Positions 17,371 to 26,592 of a DNA stretch of 64,000 nucleotides are shown here, piece after piece. The translations under genes and the position numbers were made by a program. Positions within the stretch are counted from its first letter, which is position 1. The number at the start of each line of letters is the position of its first letter. This DNA is from Anderseniella sp. (lineage in GTDB: Bacteria; Pseudomonadota; Alphaproteobacteria; Rhizobiales; Aestuariivirgaceae): positions 248,001 to 312,000 of the forward strand of contig JANQOK010000016.1 of the NCBI GenBank assembly GCA_028289645.1. Direction: 5' to 3'. Below the pieces are notes generated by a model that had not been told where the DNA came from, made no database searches, and was given only the letters and a program-made list of their open reading frames with translations.

Positions 17371-17988
17371 ATGGCGTCCGGCTCCAGACAACCGGAGGCA
17401 CCACGTGCCTGGCAGCGCATGCTGTCGGGGCGCCGGCTCGACCTTCTGGAGCCGTCCCCACTGGATGTCGAGATTGAAGACATTGCCCACGGGCTGGCGC
17501 GGGTGGCGCGCTGGAACGGCCAGACCCATGGTTCGCACGCATTCTCGGTGGCCCAGCATTGTGTTCTGGTCGAGCAGTTGCTGGTGGAGTTTTACCCCAA
17601 CACCGACCAGCGCTGGCGGTTGGCGGCCCTACTGCATGATGCATCGGAGTATGTGATCGGAGACATGATCTCACCGTTCAAGGCAGCACTCGGCCTGGAC
17701 TACAAGGCATTCGAGGGCCGGTTGATGGAGGCCGTGCATGTGCGCTTTGGCCTGCCGGCGCATCTGCCCGACAGGATCGAGACGCGGATCAAGCGGGCCG
17801 ACAAGGCATCGGCGTTTTTCGAGGCAACGGTGCTGGCGGGATTTGACGACGGTGAAGCGGCAAAATTCTTCGGCCGCCCGCGCGGACTTGATGCGGCCAC
17901 GGTTTCAGCGCTGCAGAAACTGGCGCCGCAGACAGCGGAACAGGCCAGCAAGGCCTTCATGAAGAAGTTTGCCCAGTTGCGGCTCTAG
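17371..17988 (+). CDS. HD-domain phosphohydrolase, YfbR-like
   Basis: A 205-residue HD hydrolase. The metal ligands appear as a first His in HGSHAFSVAQHC, the HD pair in ALLHDASEYVIGDMISPFK, and a later acid in RIKRADKASAFFE, the order seen in the YfbR 5'-nucleotidase relatives. The start at 17371 is the first Met after the upstream stop region and begins 4 bases after tag. The substrate is unknown; a nucleotide-monophosphate role would fit the neighbouring repair genes but is not shown. Confidence 0.85.
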   Translation: MASGSRQPEAPRAWQRMLSGRRLDLLEPSPLDVEIEDIAHGLARVARWNGQTHGSHAFSVAQHCVLVEQLLVEFYPNTDQRWRLAALLHDASEYVIGDMISPFKAALGLDYKAFEGRLMEAVHVRFGLPAHLPDRIETRIKRADKASAFFEATVLAGFDDGEAAKFFGRPRGLDAATVSALQKLAPQTAEQASKAFMKKFAQLRL

Positions 17989-18036
17989 ATCGGGATGATG
18001 GAGCAGCTTTACCGGTTCAATTGAGCCGATGTTGCT

Positions 18037-18885
18037 CTAGGACAGTTTTCCCTTCGAATGGGCATAGGCCCAATAGAGCTCGCGGGCCCTGGCATACATC
18101 GGGCCGGGTTGCAGGTCACGGCTCTCGATCCTGGTAACCGGCGACACCTTGGCCCAGTTGCCGGTCGAGAACACTTCGTCAGCGGTCTCGAAATCATGCC
18201 ACTTCAGCGAGCCTTGATGCACCTTGATGCCGTCCTCGCTGAGCAGATTGATGATGCGCTGCCGGGTAATGCCGTTCAGGAACGTGCCGTTGGGAACCGG
18301 TGTGAAAACTTCGCCGTCCTTGGCATACCAGATGTTCGCCGTGGCCAGTTCGGACACGTTCGACAGCGGGTCCAGCATTGCCGCATTGTCGAAGCCGCGC
18401 GCACGCGCTTCGCGCATGGCGCGGGCCGAATTGGGATAGTGGCAAGCCGCCTTGGCATCGGTTGGCGCATATTCAAGCGACGGCCGTCTGAACGGCGAAC
18501 AGGTCACCGAAAACCCTGCCGCCGGCGGCATCGGCGCATCATAGACCGCCAGGGCGAATCGTGTGGTGTCGGGATCCACATCGACAAACCCTTCATCGGC
18601 CCAGTACATGGGCCGGATGTAGAGCTCGGCGTCGTCGGCAAATTTCGCGATCCCCTCGCGGGCCAGCGCCTCGATCTCACGTGCATCATGCATCGGCTTC
18701 AGGCCAAAGGTCAGCGCGGACGCAACCACCCGGTCGCAGTGCTGGTCGAGGTCCGGAGCGGTGCCTTCAAATGCCCGGGCGCCATCGAACACGCAGGATC
18801 CCAGCCACATTGCATGGGTCATGGGGTCGGCCACCATGGGTGGCGTGTCATGCCAGTCACCGTTCATCCATGTCCATGTAGCCAT
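18037..18885 (-). CDS. Branched-chain amino acid aminotransferase-like class IV aminotransferase
   Basis: A 282-residue PLP enzyme of fold type IV. The catalytic lysine is in PTDAKAACHYPNS (about residue 155), where true IlvE has AKxGGNY, so this belongs to the divergent group common in alphaproteobacteria. The PLP phosphate loop NGTFLNGITRQRII and SNVSELATANIW are clear. It may act on branched-chain or other amino acids; D- versus L-selectivity cannot be told. AGGAGG lies 7 bases before the ATG at 18885. Confidence 0.85.
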   Translation of the reverse strand: MATWTWMNGDWHDTPPMVADPMTHAMWLGSCVFDGARAFEGTAPDLDQHCDRVVASALTFGLKPMHDAREIEALAREGIAKFADDAELYIRPMYWADEGFVDVDPDTTRFALAVYDAPMPPAAGFSVTCSPFRRPSLEYAPTDAKAACHYPNSARAMREARARGFDNAAMLDPLSNVSELATANIWYAKDGEVFTPVPNGTFLNGITRQRIINLLSEDGIKVHQGSLKWHDFETADEVFSTGNWAKVSPVTRIESRDLQPGPMYARARELYWAYAHSKGKLS

Positions 18886-18995
18886 GTTTCGCCTCCTGAA
18901 GCGCAATTCGCAAACCAACACACTGGCGCCCCCGCCAATGGATGCAGGGAATGTGCGGGATGAAGCGTTACCACGTCCAGCCCCAAATAATAAAA

Positions 18996-19015
18996 CCTCG
19001 CAAAATCCTGCGAGG
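18996..19015 (-). terminator. Rho-independent terminator after the cell-wall hydrolase gene
   Basis: On the minus strand CCTCGCA-GGATTT-TGCGAGG forms a 7-bp stem followed at once by TTTTATTATTT. It lies 36 bases past the hydrolase stop and ends that leftward transcript before the aminotransferase promoter. Confidence 0.85.
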
Positions 19016-19050
19016 CATCGGGACATTTTCAGCAGATGAAATAAACCTGA

Positions 19051-20004
19051 TCAGGTGCCGTGATAAAAAATATGACGGCCGATCTTGATAAGCCGCTTCA
19101 TGCTGCTTGACCAGCGTGGGTTCACATAGTCGGCATGATAGTGGGTGGCCGTTGAAACAACACGCACATAGGCATCACCGGCCATGGCGCGGGCCGCCAG
19201 TTTCTTGGCCTTCGACCATTCCTTCGGTCCGCGCGGGGCATCCTGCTTGCCGTCGCAGGCAAACGAGAACTGGCACGAGTTGAGGCGGTGGGCACCGTCA
19301 TACACCACGCCGCAGATCGTGTTGGGATAATGCTTGGACTTGACCCGGTTGAGAATGACGTTGGCAACCGCGATCTGACCTGCTTCCGGCTCGGAACGGG
19401 CTTCGAAGTAAATGGCGCGCGCCAGGCAGTTTTTCTCGGCCAGACGGGCCTCACGCTTCTTAAGCACCTTGCGCTTTTCGTCCCGGCCAAGACGGAACCC
19501 TGATTCAAGCTGTGAGATCGACGGCGAAGGCGGGATCGACACGAGTTGGATCTGCGGCTGCGGCTGGTAGGCCGCCGGCGTTATGATCTGTTCCTCAGAG
19601 CCGGGCAGCTTGAGCTCAATATCGTCGCTGACAAAGTCCGACTTGCCATGACTGGCCACGACAACCCGGTTGTCGGCGGGAACCATGCGGAAATCCTCTC
19701 CCGCAGTGTCGTCCAGCAACGACCCCTTACTGGCTATGGTTGTCGCCGGAGATACAACATCGCGCCAGTGTGCGGACGCAGAAGACGTGCCCGACGACAT
19801 GTTGTGCTCGCTGTTGATCTGAACGAAATTGTTTGAAGCCGTGGCCTTGGACATGTAGTGGCTGGCCACCGCGACAGCACCGACAAAGGCAAAGCCTGCA
19901 AAAGCATATGACAGAATATCTGACAATCCTATAGATTGATCAGCATCATCCCACCGGGTGTCGTGCTGTGCACGCATCCGCATATGTCGGTCGTACTTAC
20001 TCAA
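19051..20004 (-). CDS. SleB-type cell wall hydrolase
   Basis: A 317-residue membrane-anchored hydrolase. The N-terminal cytoplasmic stretch precedes one membrane helix (residues 31-49, YAFAGFAFVGAVAVASHYM); a variable linker follows. The Hydrolase_2/SleB domain covers residues 195-317: NCLARAIYFEARSE with the catalytic Glu, QIAVANVILNRV, and SFACDGKQDAPRG. These domains cleave peptidoglycan glycan strands and in non-sporeformers act in growth or division. Its upstream region contains paired TTAACC half-sites (20086-20110). Confidence 0.9.
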   Translation of the reverse strand: MSKYDRHMRMRAQHDTRWDDADQSIGLSDILSYAFAGFAFVGAVAVASHYMSKATASNNFVQINSEHNMSSGTSSASAHWRDVVSPATTIASKGSLLDDTAGEDFRMVPADNRVVVASHGKSDFVSDDIELKLPGSEEQIITPAAYQPQPQIQLVSIPPSPSISQLESGFRLGRDEKRKVLKKREARLAEKNCLARAIYFEARSEPEAGQIAVANVILNRVKSKHYPNTICGVVYDGAHRLNSCQFSFACDGKQDAPRGPKEWSKAKKLAARAMAGDAYVRVVSTATHYHADYVNPRWSSSMKRLIKIGRHIFYHGT

Positions 20005-20085
20005 ACAAGCGGGCCTTTCCCTGCAAGGTCCGTTAGAATTAGTCGATACTCATCCCCTAAGGATAGTCTTTCAGCGTTTATCATA

Positions 20086-20110
20086 GGTTAACCATGCAAG
20101 CAAGTTAACC
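20086..20110. promoter_or_regulatory. TTAACC dyad upstream of the cell wall hydrolase gene
   Basis: GGTTAAC at 20086-20092 and GTTAACC at 20104-20110 form an inverted repeat with an 11-base spacer. TTAACC is the CtrA half-site, but the consensus spacing (TTAA-N7-TTAAC) is not met. A GANTC methylation site (GAGTC) also lies nearby, around 20143-20147. Confidence 0.35.
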
Positions 20111-20175
20111 GGCGCCGAAAAACCATAGCTTACACAGGCTTTGAGTCTGCTTCGTTAACGGCGAATTTCGGCGCC
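20111..20175 (-). terminator. Long-range inverted repeat just past the ppdK stop
   Basis: TTTCGGCGCC (20166-20175) directly abuts the ppdK stop codon and pairs perfectly with GGCGCCGAAA (20111-20120) across 45 bases. There is no U-run, so this is an end-of-transcript structure or processing signal and not a classical terminator. Confidence 0.35.
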
Positions 20176-22851
20176 TTAGGCGGTTCTGATGGCGGCCTGG
20201 GCTGCCGCCAAACGTGCGATCGGGACCCTGAATGGCGAACAGGACACGTAATCCAGGTCCGCTGCGTGGCAAAAATGCACACTTGCGGGGTCGCCGCCGT
20301 GTTCGCCGCAGATGCCGAGCTTGATGTCCGAACGGACGGACCGGCCGCGCTCGACGCCGATTTTCACCAGTTCGCCAACCCCATCGACGTCAATGGACAC
20401 AAACGGATCGCGCTCCCAAACGCCCTTGTTGACATAGTCATTCATGAACCGGGCCGAATCATCGCGGCTGATGCCGAACGCCGTCTGGGTCAGATCATTG
20501 GTGCCGAACGAGAAAAACTCCGCTGCCCCGGCAATATCGTCAGCCTTCAGGCAGGCGCGCGGCAGTTCAATCATGGTGCCGCACAGGAACTCGATCTTCT
20601 GGCCCGACTGGGTCTCCACTTCCGCATGCACAGCAGAAATGCTTGCCGCTACCAGGTCATATTCGGCGCGGCCCGCAATCAGCGGGATCATGACTTCCGG
20701 TATCGGTGCCGTACCGGTTTTGCCCGCAGCTTCGACTACGGCCTCGAAAATTGCCCGCGCCTGCATCTCGGCGATTTCCGGATAGGTCACCGCAAGCCGG
20801 CAGCCGCGATGACCCAGCATCGGATTGAACTCATCCAGTTCTGCAACCCGGGCACGCAGCACTTCCGGATCAATATCCATGTTGCTGGCGACCTCGAGAA
20901 TTTCCTCCTCGCCGTGCGGCAGGAACTCGTGCAGCGGCGGGTCCAGCAGGCGAATGGTCACCGGCAGGCCGGCCATGATCTCGAACAGTTCGACAAAGTC
21001 GGCACGCTGCATGGGCAGCAGTTTGTCCAGCGCCGTGCGGCGCTGCGCATCGGTGTCGGCAACGATCATCTCGCGGACCACGGCAATGCGTTCGTTCTCA
21101 AAGAACATGTGCTCGGTACGGCACAGGCCGATACCTTCAGCGCCGAACTCACGCGCCATGCGGGCATCGCTGGGTGTATCGGCATTGGCGCGGATACCGA
21201 GCCTGCGGATGTCGTCCGCCCATTCCATGATACGGCCGAAATCACCGGACAATTCCGGTTTGATGGTGGGAATTTCACCACGCATCACCTGGCCGGAGGC
21301 ACCATCGATGGTGACAATGTCGCCGGCCTCGACCGTCTGCCCCATGACGGTGAATTTCTGTTCTTCGTAATTGACGTGAATGGCGCCGGCGCCCGTTACG
21401 CACGGCTTGCCCATGCCGCGTGCCACCACTGCTGCATGCGAGGTCATGCCGCCGCGTGTCGTCAGGATGCCCTCGGCGGCGTTCATGCCGTGAATGTCTT
21501 CCGGGCTGGTTTCAACGCGCACCAGGATGACCCGGCGGCCCTGCGCTTTGGCCTGTTCAGCCTCATCGCTGTCGAACACCACTTCACCGCAGGCGGCGCC
21601 CGGCGAGGCCGGCAGGCCGGAGGCAATGATGTCGCGCTCGGCTTTCGGGTCGAGGGTCGGGTGCAGCAGCTGATCCAGCGATCCGGGGTCAATGCGCGCA
21701 ACCGCTTCCGACTTTGTAATCAGACCTTCCTCGGCCATATCAACGGCGATTTTCAGCGCCGCTTGGGCCGTGCGCTTGCCGGACCTGGTCTGCAGCATCC
21801 ACAGCTTGCCGTCCTGAATGGTGAATTCCAGGTCCTGCATGTCGCGATAGTGCGATTCCAGGCGGTCGAATATGCCGGTCAATTCCGTAAAGGTCTCCGG
21901 CATCAGGTTTTCCAGTGACGGATCGCTCATACCGGCTTCGATGCGGGCGGCCTCGGTGATGTTCTGTGGCGTGCGGATGCCGGCGACCACGTCTTCACCC
22001 TGGGCGTTGACGAGAAACTCACCGTACAATTCCCTGGTGCCGTTTGACGGGTTGCGGGTGAATGCCACGCCGGTCGCAGAGGTATCTCCCATATTGCCGA
22101 ACACCATGGCCTGCACATTGACCGCTGTGCCCCAGCCGTCTGGAATTTCGTTGAGCTTGCGATAGGTGATGGCGCGAGCTGACTGCCATGACTTGATCAC
22201 CGCACCGATTGCGCCCCACAACTGGGCATTGACATCCTGCGGAAACGGCTCGCCTGAGTCTTCCTCGACCAGTTGCTTGAACCGTTCAATGAGCGTCGCC
22301 CATTCATCAGCGCTGACATCGGTGTCCAGTTCGTGGCCGTTCTCGTCCTTGAACTCACCCAGCATGTCCTCAAAGGCATCGTGATCGAGACCAAGCACAA
22401 CATCGGAATACATCTGGATGAAGCGGCGATAGCTATCGTAGGCGAACCGCTTGTCGCCGGCCCGCTCGGCCAGCCCCTGCACGGTCTCGTCATTGAGGCC
22501 CAGGTTCAGCACCGTGTCCATCATGCCGGGCATGGAAACCCGGGCACCCGAGCGCACCGAAACGAGCAAAGGATTTTTCTTGTCGCCGAAGCCGGCGCCG
22601 ACCTTGTCGCCGACCCATTTGACGGCCGCCGCAACGTCCGCGTCGAGCCCGTCAGGATAGGCATTGTTGTTGTTGTAGTATCCGGTGCAGACCTGCGTGG
22701 TGATGGTAAATCCGGGCGGCACCGGCACACCAAGCTGGCACATTTCGGCCAGGTTGGCGCCCTTGCCGCCGAGCAGTTCCTTGTCCTGCGCCGTGCCGTC
22801 GGCCTGGCCGTCGCCGAACTGATAAACCATCTTGCCGGAAGAAGTGCTCAT
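20176..22851 (-). CDS. ppdK: Pyruvate, phosphate dikinase
   Basis: An 891-residue PPDK, which interconverts pyruvate, ATP and phosphate with PEP, AMP and PPi. All domains are present: the ATP-grasp N-terminus (GGKGANLAEMCQLGVPVPPGF), the swivelling domain with catalytic His in GGMTSHAAVVARGMGKPCV, and the TIM-barrel PEP domain with AEGIGLCRTEHMFF and the active-site Cys near the end (LGICGEHGG). The ATG at 22851 gives the usual family length; the frame is open further upstream only through repeat DNA. It is the last gene of the leftward block with glyQS. Confidence 0.95.
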   Translation of the reverse strand: MSTSSGKMVYQFGDGQADGTAQDKELLGGKGANLAEMCQLGVPVPPGFTITTQVCTGYYNNNNAYPDGLDADVAAAVKWVGDKVGAGFGDKKNPLLVSVRSGARVSMPGMMDTVLNLGLNDETVQGLAERAGDKRFAYDSYRRFIQMYSDVVLGLDHDAFEDMLGEFKDENGHELDTDVSADEWATLIERFKQLVEEDSGEPFPQDVNAQLWGAIGAVIKSWQSARAITYRKLNEIPDGWGTAVNVQAMVFGNMGDTSATGVAFTRNPSNGTRELYGEFLVNAQGEDVVAGIRTPQNITEAARIEAGMSDPSLENLMPETFTELTGIFDRLESHYRDMQDLEFTIQDGKLWMLQTRSGKRTAQAALKIAVDMAEEGLITKSEAVARIDPGSLDQLLHPTLDPKAERDIIASGLPASPGAACGEVVFDSDEAEQAKAQGRRVILVRVETSPEDIHGMNAAEGILTTRGGMTSHAAVVARGMGKPCVTGAGAIHVNYEEQKFTVMGQTVEAGDIVTIDGASGQVMRGEIPTIKPELSGDFGRIMEWADDIRRLGIRANADTPSDARMAREFGAEGIGLCRTEHMFFENERIAVVREMIVADTDAQRRTALDKLLPMQRADFVELFEIMAGLPVTIRLLDPPLHEFLPHGEEEILEVASNMDIDPEVLRARVAELDEFNPMLGHRGCRLAVTYPEIAEMQARAIFEAVVEAAGKTGTAPIPEVMIPLIAGRAEYDLVAASISAVHAEVETQSGQKIEFLCGTMIELPRACLKADDIAGAAEFFSFGTNDLTQTAFGISRDDSARFMNDYVNKGVWERDPFVSIDVDGVGELVKIGVERGRSVRSDIKLGICGEHGGDPASVHFCHAADLDYVSCSPFRVPIARLAAAQAAIRTA

Positions 22852-23179
22852 GTACCTGCCCCTGTCCTGTTTCCGCGCTATGGGATGATGTGCGGGAGTG
22901 TAAGGCCACAACCGGACAGGTTTTTCAAGTCGCAGCATTGCCACATCAACATTTGATTCATATCGCTCACGCAAGCAGCCGCTTTGCGGCTGCGCTCCGC
23001 GGGGGCGGGCCTGACCGGCCCGAGGCCCGTCGGGCCTAGTTCCAGAATTCAGTACGACGGTCTTGATGTACTCCCTCCGAAGCACGAAGTGCTGAGGCAA
23101 GCGCGACCGCGCGCCGCACGAAGTGCGCCCTAGCGGAGCGCAGGCGAAGCCTGCTTGCGTGAGCGGAATAAAGCCTCCC
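22852..23179. other. Intergenic region ppdK-glyS, largely repeat DNA
   Basis: A 328-base gap. The first 110 bases next to ppdK hold its leader and presumably its promoter; I cannot pick out clear -35 and -10 boxes. The rest, 22964-23165, is an inverted pair of repeat units described separately. No gene is supported. Confidence 0.7.
22964..23165. repeat. 202-bp inverted pair of GC-rich dispersed repeat units
   Basis: The ends are perfect 15-bp inverted repeats (CGCTCACGCAAGCAG at 22964-22978; its complement at 23151-23165). Each end opens into a stem-loop: GCAGCCGC-TTT-GCGGCTGC on the left, GCAGGC-TTC-GCCTGC read from the right. The right unit (about 23071-23165) further contains GCACTTCGTGC and GCACTTCGTGC-like hairpins. 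A third unit lies at 41229-41327. There is no coding potential; it resembles a REP/BIME or small non-autonomous mobile element. Confidence 0.8.
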
Positions 23180-25294
23180 CTACCCCTCGATCTTCGAGAA
23201 ATCGGCCACAGCGAGTGTCGCTTCGCGGATACGGTTCAAGAGTTTCAGGCGGTTTTCCCTGAACGAGGGATCGTCGGCGTTAACCGTCACCTTGTCGAAG
23301 AACTGGTCCACCGGACCGCGCAGCCTGGCGATGTGGCCCATGGCGGCAACGAAGTCTTCCTCATCGACCGCCCGTTTGGCATTGGCTTCCGACTGGGACA
23401 CGGCCCGGTTCAGGTCCTTCTCATCGCCCTGCAGCAGAAGCTTGGTTTCCGGCGCGCCGGTAAAACTGCGGCCGTCTTTCTTTTCCTCGATCTTCAGGAT
23501 ATTGGAGGCACGCTTGACGCCGGCCAGCAGGTTCTGGCCGTCGTCGCTCTCGAGAAACGCCGTCAGCGCCTCTACCCGCCTGACAATCATCAGCAGGTCA
23601 TCCTGATTACCGAGCGCAAATACAGCGTCGATCAGGTCATGCCGGGTGCCGCCATCGCGCAGATAGACTTTCAGCCGGTCGGCGAAGAATGCCAGCAAAT
23701 CAGCCGCAATTGCATCTCCGGCATTGTCGGGCACCACAACATCGTCCCCGTCATCTTCTAAATCGCGATGCCGGGCCTGCAGAACCGGCTTCAGGGCTGC
23801 ACGCGCCACAGACAATAGATTCAGCCGCAACTGGCCGTCGAGCACGGTGCGAATGACACCCAGTGCAGCGCGCCTCAATGCATAAGGGTCTTTCGAACCG
23901 GTGGGCTTTTCATGGATTGCCCAGAAACCGACCAGGGTGTCGATCTTGTCGGCCAGGGCCACGGCCTGAGCCACCTTGCCTAACGGCACCTCATCAGACG
24001 GGCCTTGCGGCTTGTAGTGATCGCGGATGGCGGTCTGGACGTCCTCGTCCAGGCCTTCCTCGCGGGCGTAATAGCTGCCCATCAGGCCCTGCAACTCGGG
24101 AAACTCGCCGACCATCTCGGTCACCAGGTCGGCCTTGGCCAGCCTGGCGGCCAACCTGGCTTGGGCCTCATCCGCACCGATTGTCCTGGCGATTTCGCCT
24201 GCCAGCGCCTCGATCCGGGCAACGCGTTCAGCCTGGGTGCCAAGTTTCGCGTGGAAAGTAATTTTCTCAAGCAGCGGCAGCCGGTCTTCCAGCGCCGTCT
24301 TCTTGTCCTGCTCCCAGAAGAAGCGGGCATCGGAAAGCCGGGCAGCGATCACCTTGTTGTTGCCTGCAGTGATTTTGCTGCCGCCGTCTTTAGCGATCAG
24401 GTTGGACACCAAAAGGTAGTTGTTGCTGAGGCTCCCCGACTTGCCGGTGAGGGCAAAGCATTTCTGGTGGCTCCTGATCGACGTCACGATCACCTCGGCC
24501 GGGACATCGAGAAAACTCTCGTCAAACTCGCCCATCAGCACCACCGGCCATTCCACAAGGCCAGCAACTTCGGCCAGCAAGCCCTTGTCCTCGATCACAT
24601 CGAGCCCCCTGGCGAATGCAAGATTGGCGGCCTCGGCGGCGATAGCCTCCATGCGCTCGCCGGCGTCCAGCATGACATAGGCCGACCTGAGCGACTGCTC
24701 GTAGTCGTCGAACGCGGTGACCGTGATCTCGCCGGGGCTCAGGAAACGATGGCCGCAGGTGACGTTGCCCGACCGGATGCCGTCAATGTCGAACGGGACC
24801 ACCTGACCGTCAAACATGCATAAGATGGAGTGCAGCGGCCGGACCCAGCGCAGTTGGCCGGTGCCCCAGCGCATGGACTTGGGCCAGGGAAACTTGCGCA
24901 CAATCTCCGGCACAACCTTCGCGATCACATCCGGCGTTTCCTGTCCCGGCCGGTTGATGCGCACCACGTAGAACGCGCCCTTGCCCTTCTTGTCTTCCTC
25001 GACATCGCATTGATCGAGTGTGACACCGGCCGACTTCAGGAATCCCTGAACAGCCTGTTCCGGCGCATCGATGCGCGGGCCCTTGCGGTCCTCCTTGTAG
25101 TGCGCAGTGCGCACATCCAGCCCGTCCACGCACAGTGCCAGGCGGCGCGGCGTGACATGGGCCTTGGCGCTGTCATATGTCAGGCCCTGTTCCACCAAGG
25201 CATCGGTGACCAGTTTCTGCAGATCGGCTGCGGCACGCGCCTGCATGCGGGCAGGGATCTCTTCGGAGAACAGTTCTAGCAGGAGTTCAGCCAT
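23180..25294 (-). CDS. glyS: Glycine--tRNA ligase, beta subunit
   Basis: A 704-residue GlyRS beta chain, needed with the alpha chain to charge tRNA-Gly. The start [19 protein letters not shown] is diagnostic, followed by [12 protein letters not shown], the B3/B4-like region, an HD-like helical part with [10 protein letters not shown] and [36 protein letters not shown], and the C-terminal anticodon-binding domain ending [19 protein letters not shown]. The start lies 1 base after the glyQ stop. Confidence 0.97.
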   Translation of the reverse strand: MAELLLELFSEEIPARMQARAAADLQKLVTDALVEQGLTYDSAKAHVTPRRLALCVDGLDVRTAHYKEDRKGPRIDAPEQAVQGFLKSAGVTLDQCDVEEDKKGKGAFYVVRINRPGQETPDVIAKVVPEIVRKFPWPKSMRWGTGQLRWVRPLHSILCMFDGQVVPFDIDGIRSGNVTCGHRFLSPGEITVTAFDDYEQSLRSAYVMLDAGERMEAIAAEAANLAFARGLDVIEDKGLLAEVAGLVEWPVVLMGEFDESFLDVPAEVIVTSIRSHQKCFALTGKSGSLSNNYLLVSNLIAKDGGSKITAGNNKVIAARLSDARFFWEQDKKTALEDRLPLLEKITFHAKLGTQAERVARIEALAGEIARTIGADEAQARLAARLAKADLVTEMVGEFPELQGLMGSYYAREEGLDEDVQTAIRDHYKPQGPSDEVPLGKVAQAVALADKIDTLVGFWAIHEKPTGSKDPYALRRAALGVIRTVLDGQLRLNLLSVARAALKPVLQARHRDLEDDGDDVVVPDNAGDAIAADLLAFFADRLKVYLRDGGTRHDLIDAVFALGNQDDLLMIVRRVEALTAFLESDDGQNLLAGVKRASNILKIEEKKDGRSFTGAPETKLLLQGDEKDLNRAVSQSEANAKRAVDEEDFVAAMGHIARLRGPVDQFFDKVTVNADDPSFRENRLKLLNRIREATLAVADFSKIEG

Positions 25295-25295
25295 T

Positions 25296-26216
25296 TTACT
25301 GCGCGCTCCCGCCTGCGGTCCTTGACCAGGCCTCGCAGCAACCCTTGGCCAGATCGCGAACCCGCAGAATGTAGGCCTGGCGCTCTGTCACGGAGATCAC
25401 GCCGCGGGCATCAAGCAGGTTGAAAACATGAGATGCCTTGATGCACTGGTCATAGGCCGGCAGTGCCATCAGGTGCTTGCCGTCCTTGTCACCGGCAGCC
25501 AGCAGGGCCTTGCATTCGGCTTCGGCAAACCGGAACTGCTGCAGCAGTGTTTCGGTGTTTGCATGGTCGAAATTATGTCTGGAGTATTCCTGTTCGGCCT
25601 GCAGGAACACATCGCCATAGGTGACCAGATCGTCACCGTCACCACCGTTGAAGTTCAGGTCATAGACGTTGTCCACGCCCTGAACGTACATGGCGAGGCG
25701 TTCAAGACCGTAAGTGAGCTCTCCCGAAACGGGCGCGCAATCGAGACCGCCGACCTGCTGGAAATAGGTGAACTGCGAGACTTCCATGCCGTCGCACCAC
25801 ACTTCCCATCCAAGCCCCCAGGCGCCCAGTGTCGGGCTTTCCCAGTCGTCTTCTACGAAGCGGATGTCGTGATTGTCGCGGTCGATGCCGATCGCATAGA
25901 GGGATCCGAGATACAGCTCCTGCAGATCCAGCGGCGATGGTTTCAGGATCACCTGGTACTGGTAGTAGTGCTGCAGCCGGTTGGGGTTTTCGCCGAAGCG
26001 TCCATCCTTGGGCCGACGCGACGGCTGCACATAGGCAGCCTTCCAGGGGTTTGGCCCGACGGAGCGCAGGGTGGTAGCCGGATGAAACGTGCCGGCACCG
26101 ACTTCCATGTCATAGGGCTGCAGGATGACACATCCCCTGGCAGCCCAGTAATTGTGCAGAGTGAGGATCAGATCCTGAAAGGATTTTTGCGGATTAAGGC
26201 CGGAGGGCGCAGTCAT
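25296..26216 (-). CDS. glyQ: Glycine--tRNA ligase, alpha subunit
   Basis: A 306-residue GlyRS alpha chain, the class II catalytic subunit. Visible are [37 protein letters not shown], the [25 protein letters not shown] motif and [21 protein letters not shown]. The partner glyS follows immediately. Upstream in the same direction are a 59-residue small protein and an S49 peptidase gene. Confidence 0.97.
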   Translation of the reverse strand: MTAPSGLNPQKSFQDLILTLHNYWAARGCVILQPYDMEVGAGTFHPATTLRSVGPNPWKAAYVQPSRRPKDGRFGENPNRLQHYYQYQVILKPSPLDLQELYLGSLYAIGIDRDNHDIRFVEDDWESPTLGAWGLGWEVWCDGMEVSQFTYFQQVGGLDCAPVSGELTYGLERLAMYVQGVDNVYDLNFNGGDGDDLVTYGDVFLQAEQEYSRHNFDHANTETLLQQFRFAEAECKALLAAGDKDGKHLMALPAYDQCIKASHVFNLLDARGVISVTERQAYILRVRDLAKGCCEAWSRTAGGSAQ

Positions 26217-26369
26217 TTTTGAAGTAACTTTGAAGGGCCTCTGGATCGCCAGACGCAGTGAATCGCTGGCCGGAACCTATTGCGCCGGCCAATCCCGGTC
26301 AAGCGGGCAGCCGCATGAAACCAAAGACACTGATTGTTGACCCTGCACTGCAGTCCTGCCCGGACCCGA

Positions 26370-26549
26370 TCAGTCTTCCGGGTAGTAGACGCCGGTTACC
26401 GGATCCTGCCGCAAACGGCCCTTGCGGACGCGGTGCCGATCATTGGTCTTCACCTTGACAGCGGATTTTGCCTGCAGGTTCGAAAGTGCGCGCGCCACGG
26501 TATAGGACATCGCAATACCAACGCCGGCCAGCAACAGTTTGTAGATCAT
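26370..26549 (-). CDS. Small membrane-anchored basic protein (59 aa)
   Basis: A 59-residue frame starting at ATG 26549. It has one N-terminal hydrophobic segment (YKLLLAGVGIAMSYTVARAL), a lysine- and arginine-rich middle (KVKTNDRHRVRKGRL) and the tail LRQDPVTGVYYPED, which looks like a conserved recognition end. GGAGG lies 12 bases upstream; a four-codon frame (MKTI) sits between the ribosome site and the start, and its stop overlaps this ATG region (ATATGA). It sits between the S49 peptidase and glyQ in the same direction. Function unknown. Confidence 0.65.
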   Translation of the reverse strand: MIYKLLLAGVGIAMSYTVARALSNLQAKSAVKVKTNDRHRVRKGRLRQDPVTGVYYPED

Positions 26550-26592
26550 ATCGTTTTCATTCCTCCAAACAGGCCCCTACCCGGTTCAAACC

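Noticed and set aside
20266-21918. A long open frame (about 550 codons) antisense to ppdK
   Set aside because: It lies wholly inside a certain gene, has no family features and results from high GC with a GC-rich third codon position.
22852-23100. In-frame upstream extension of ppdK by about 83 residues
   Set aside because: The extension reads through repeat DNA and a gene leader; ATG 22851 gives the normal family length.
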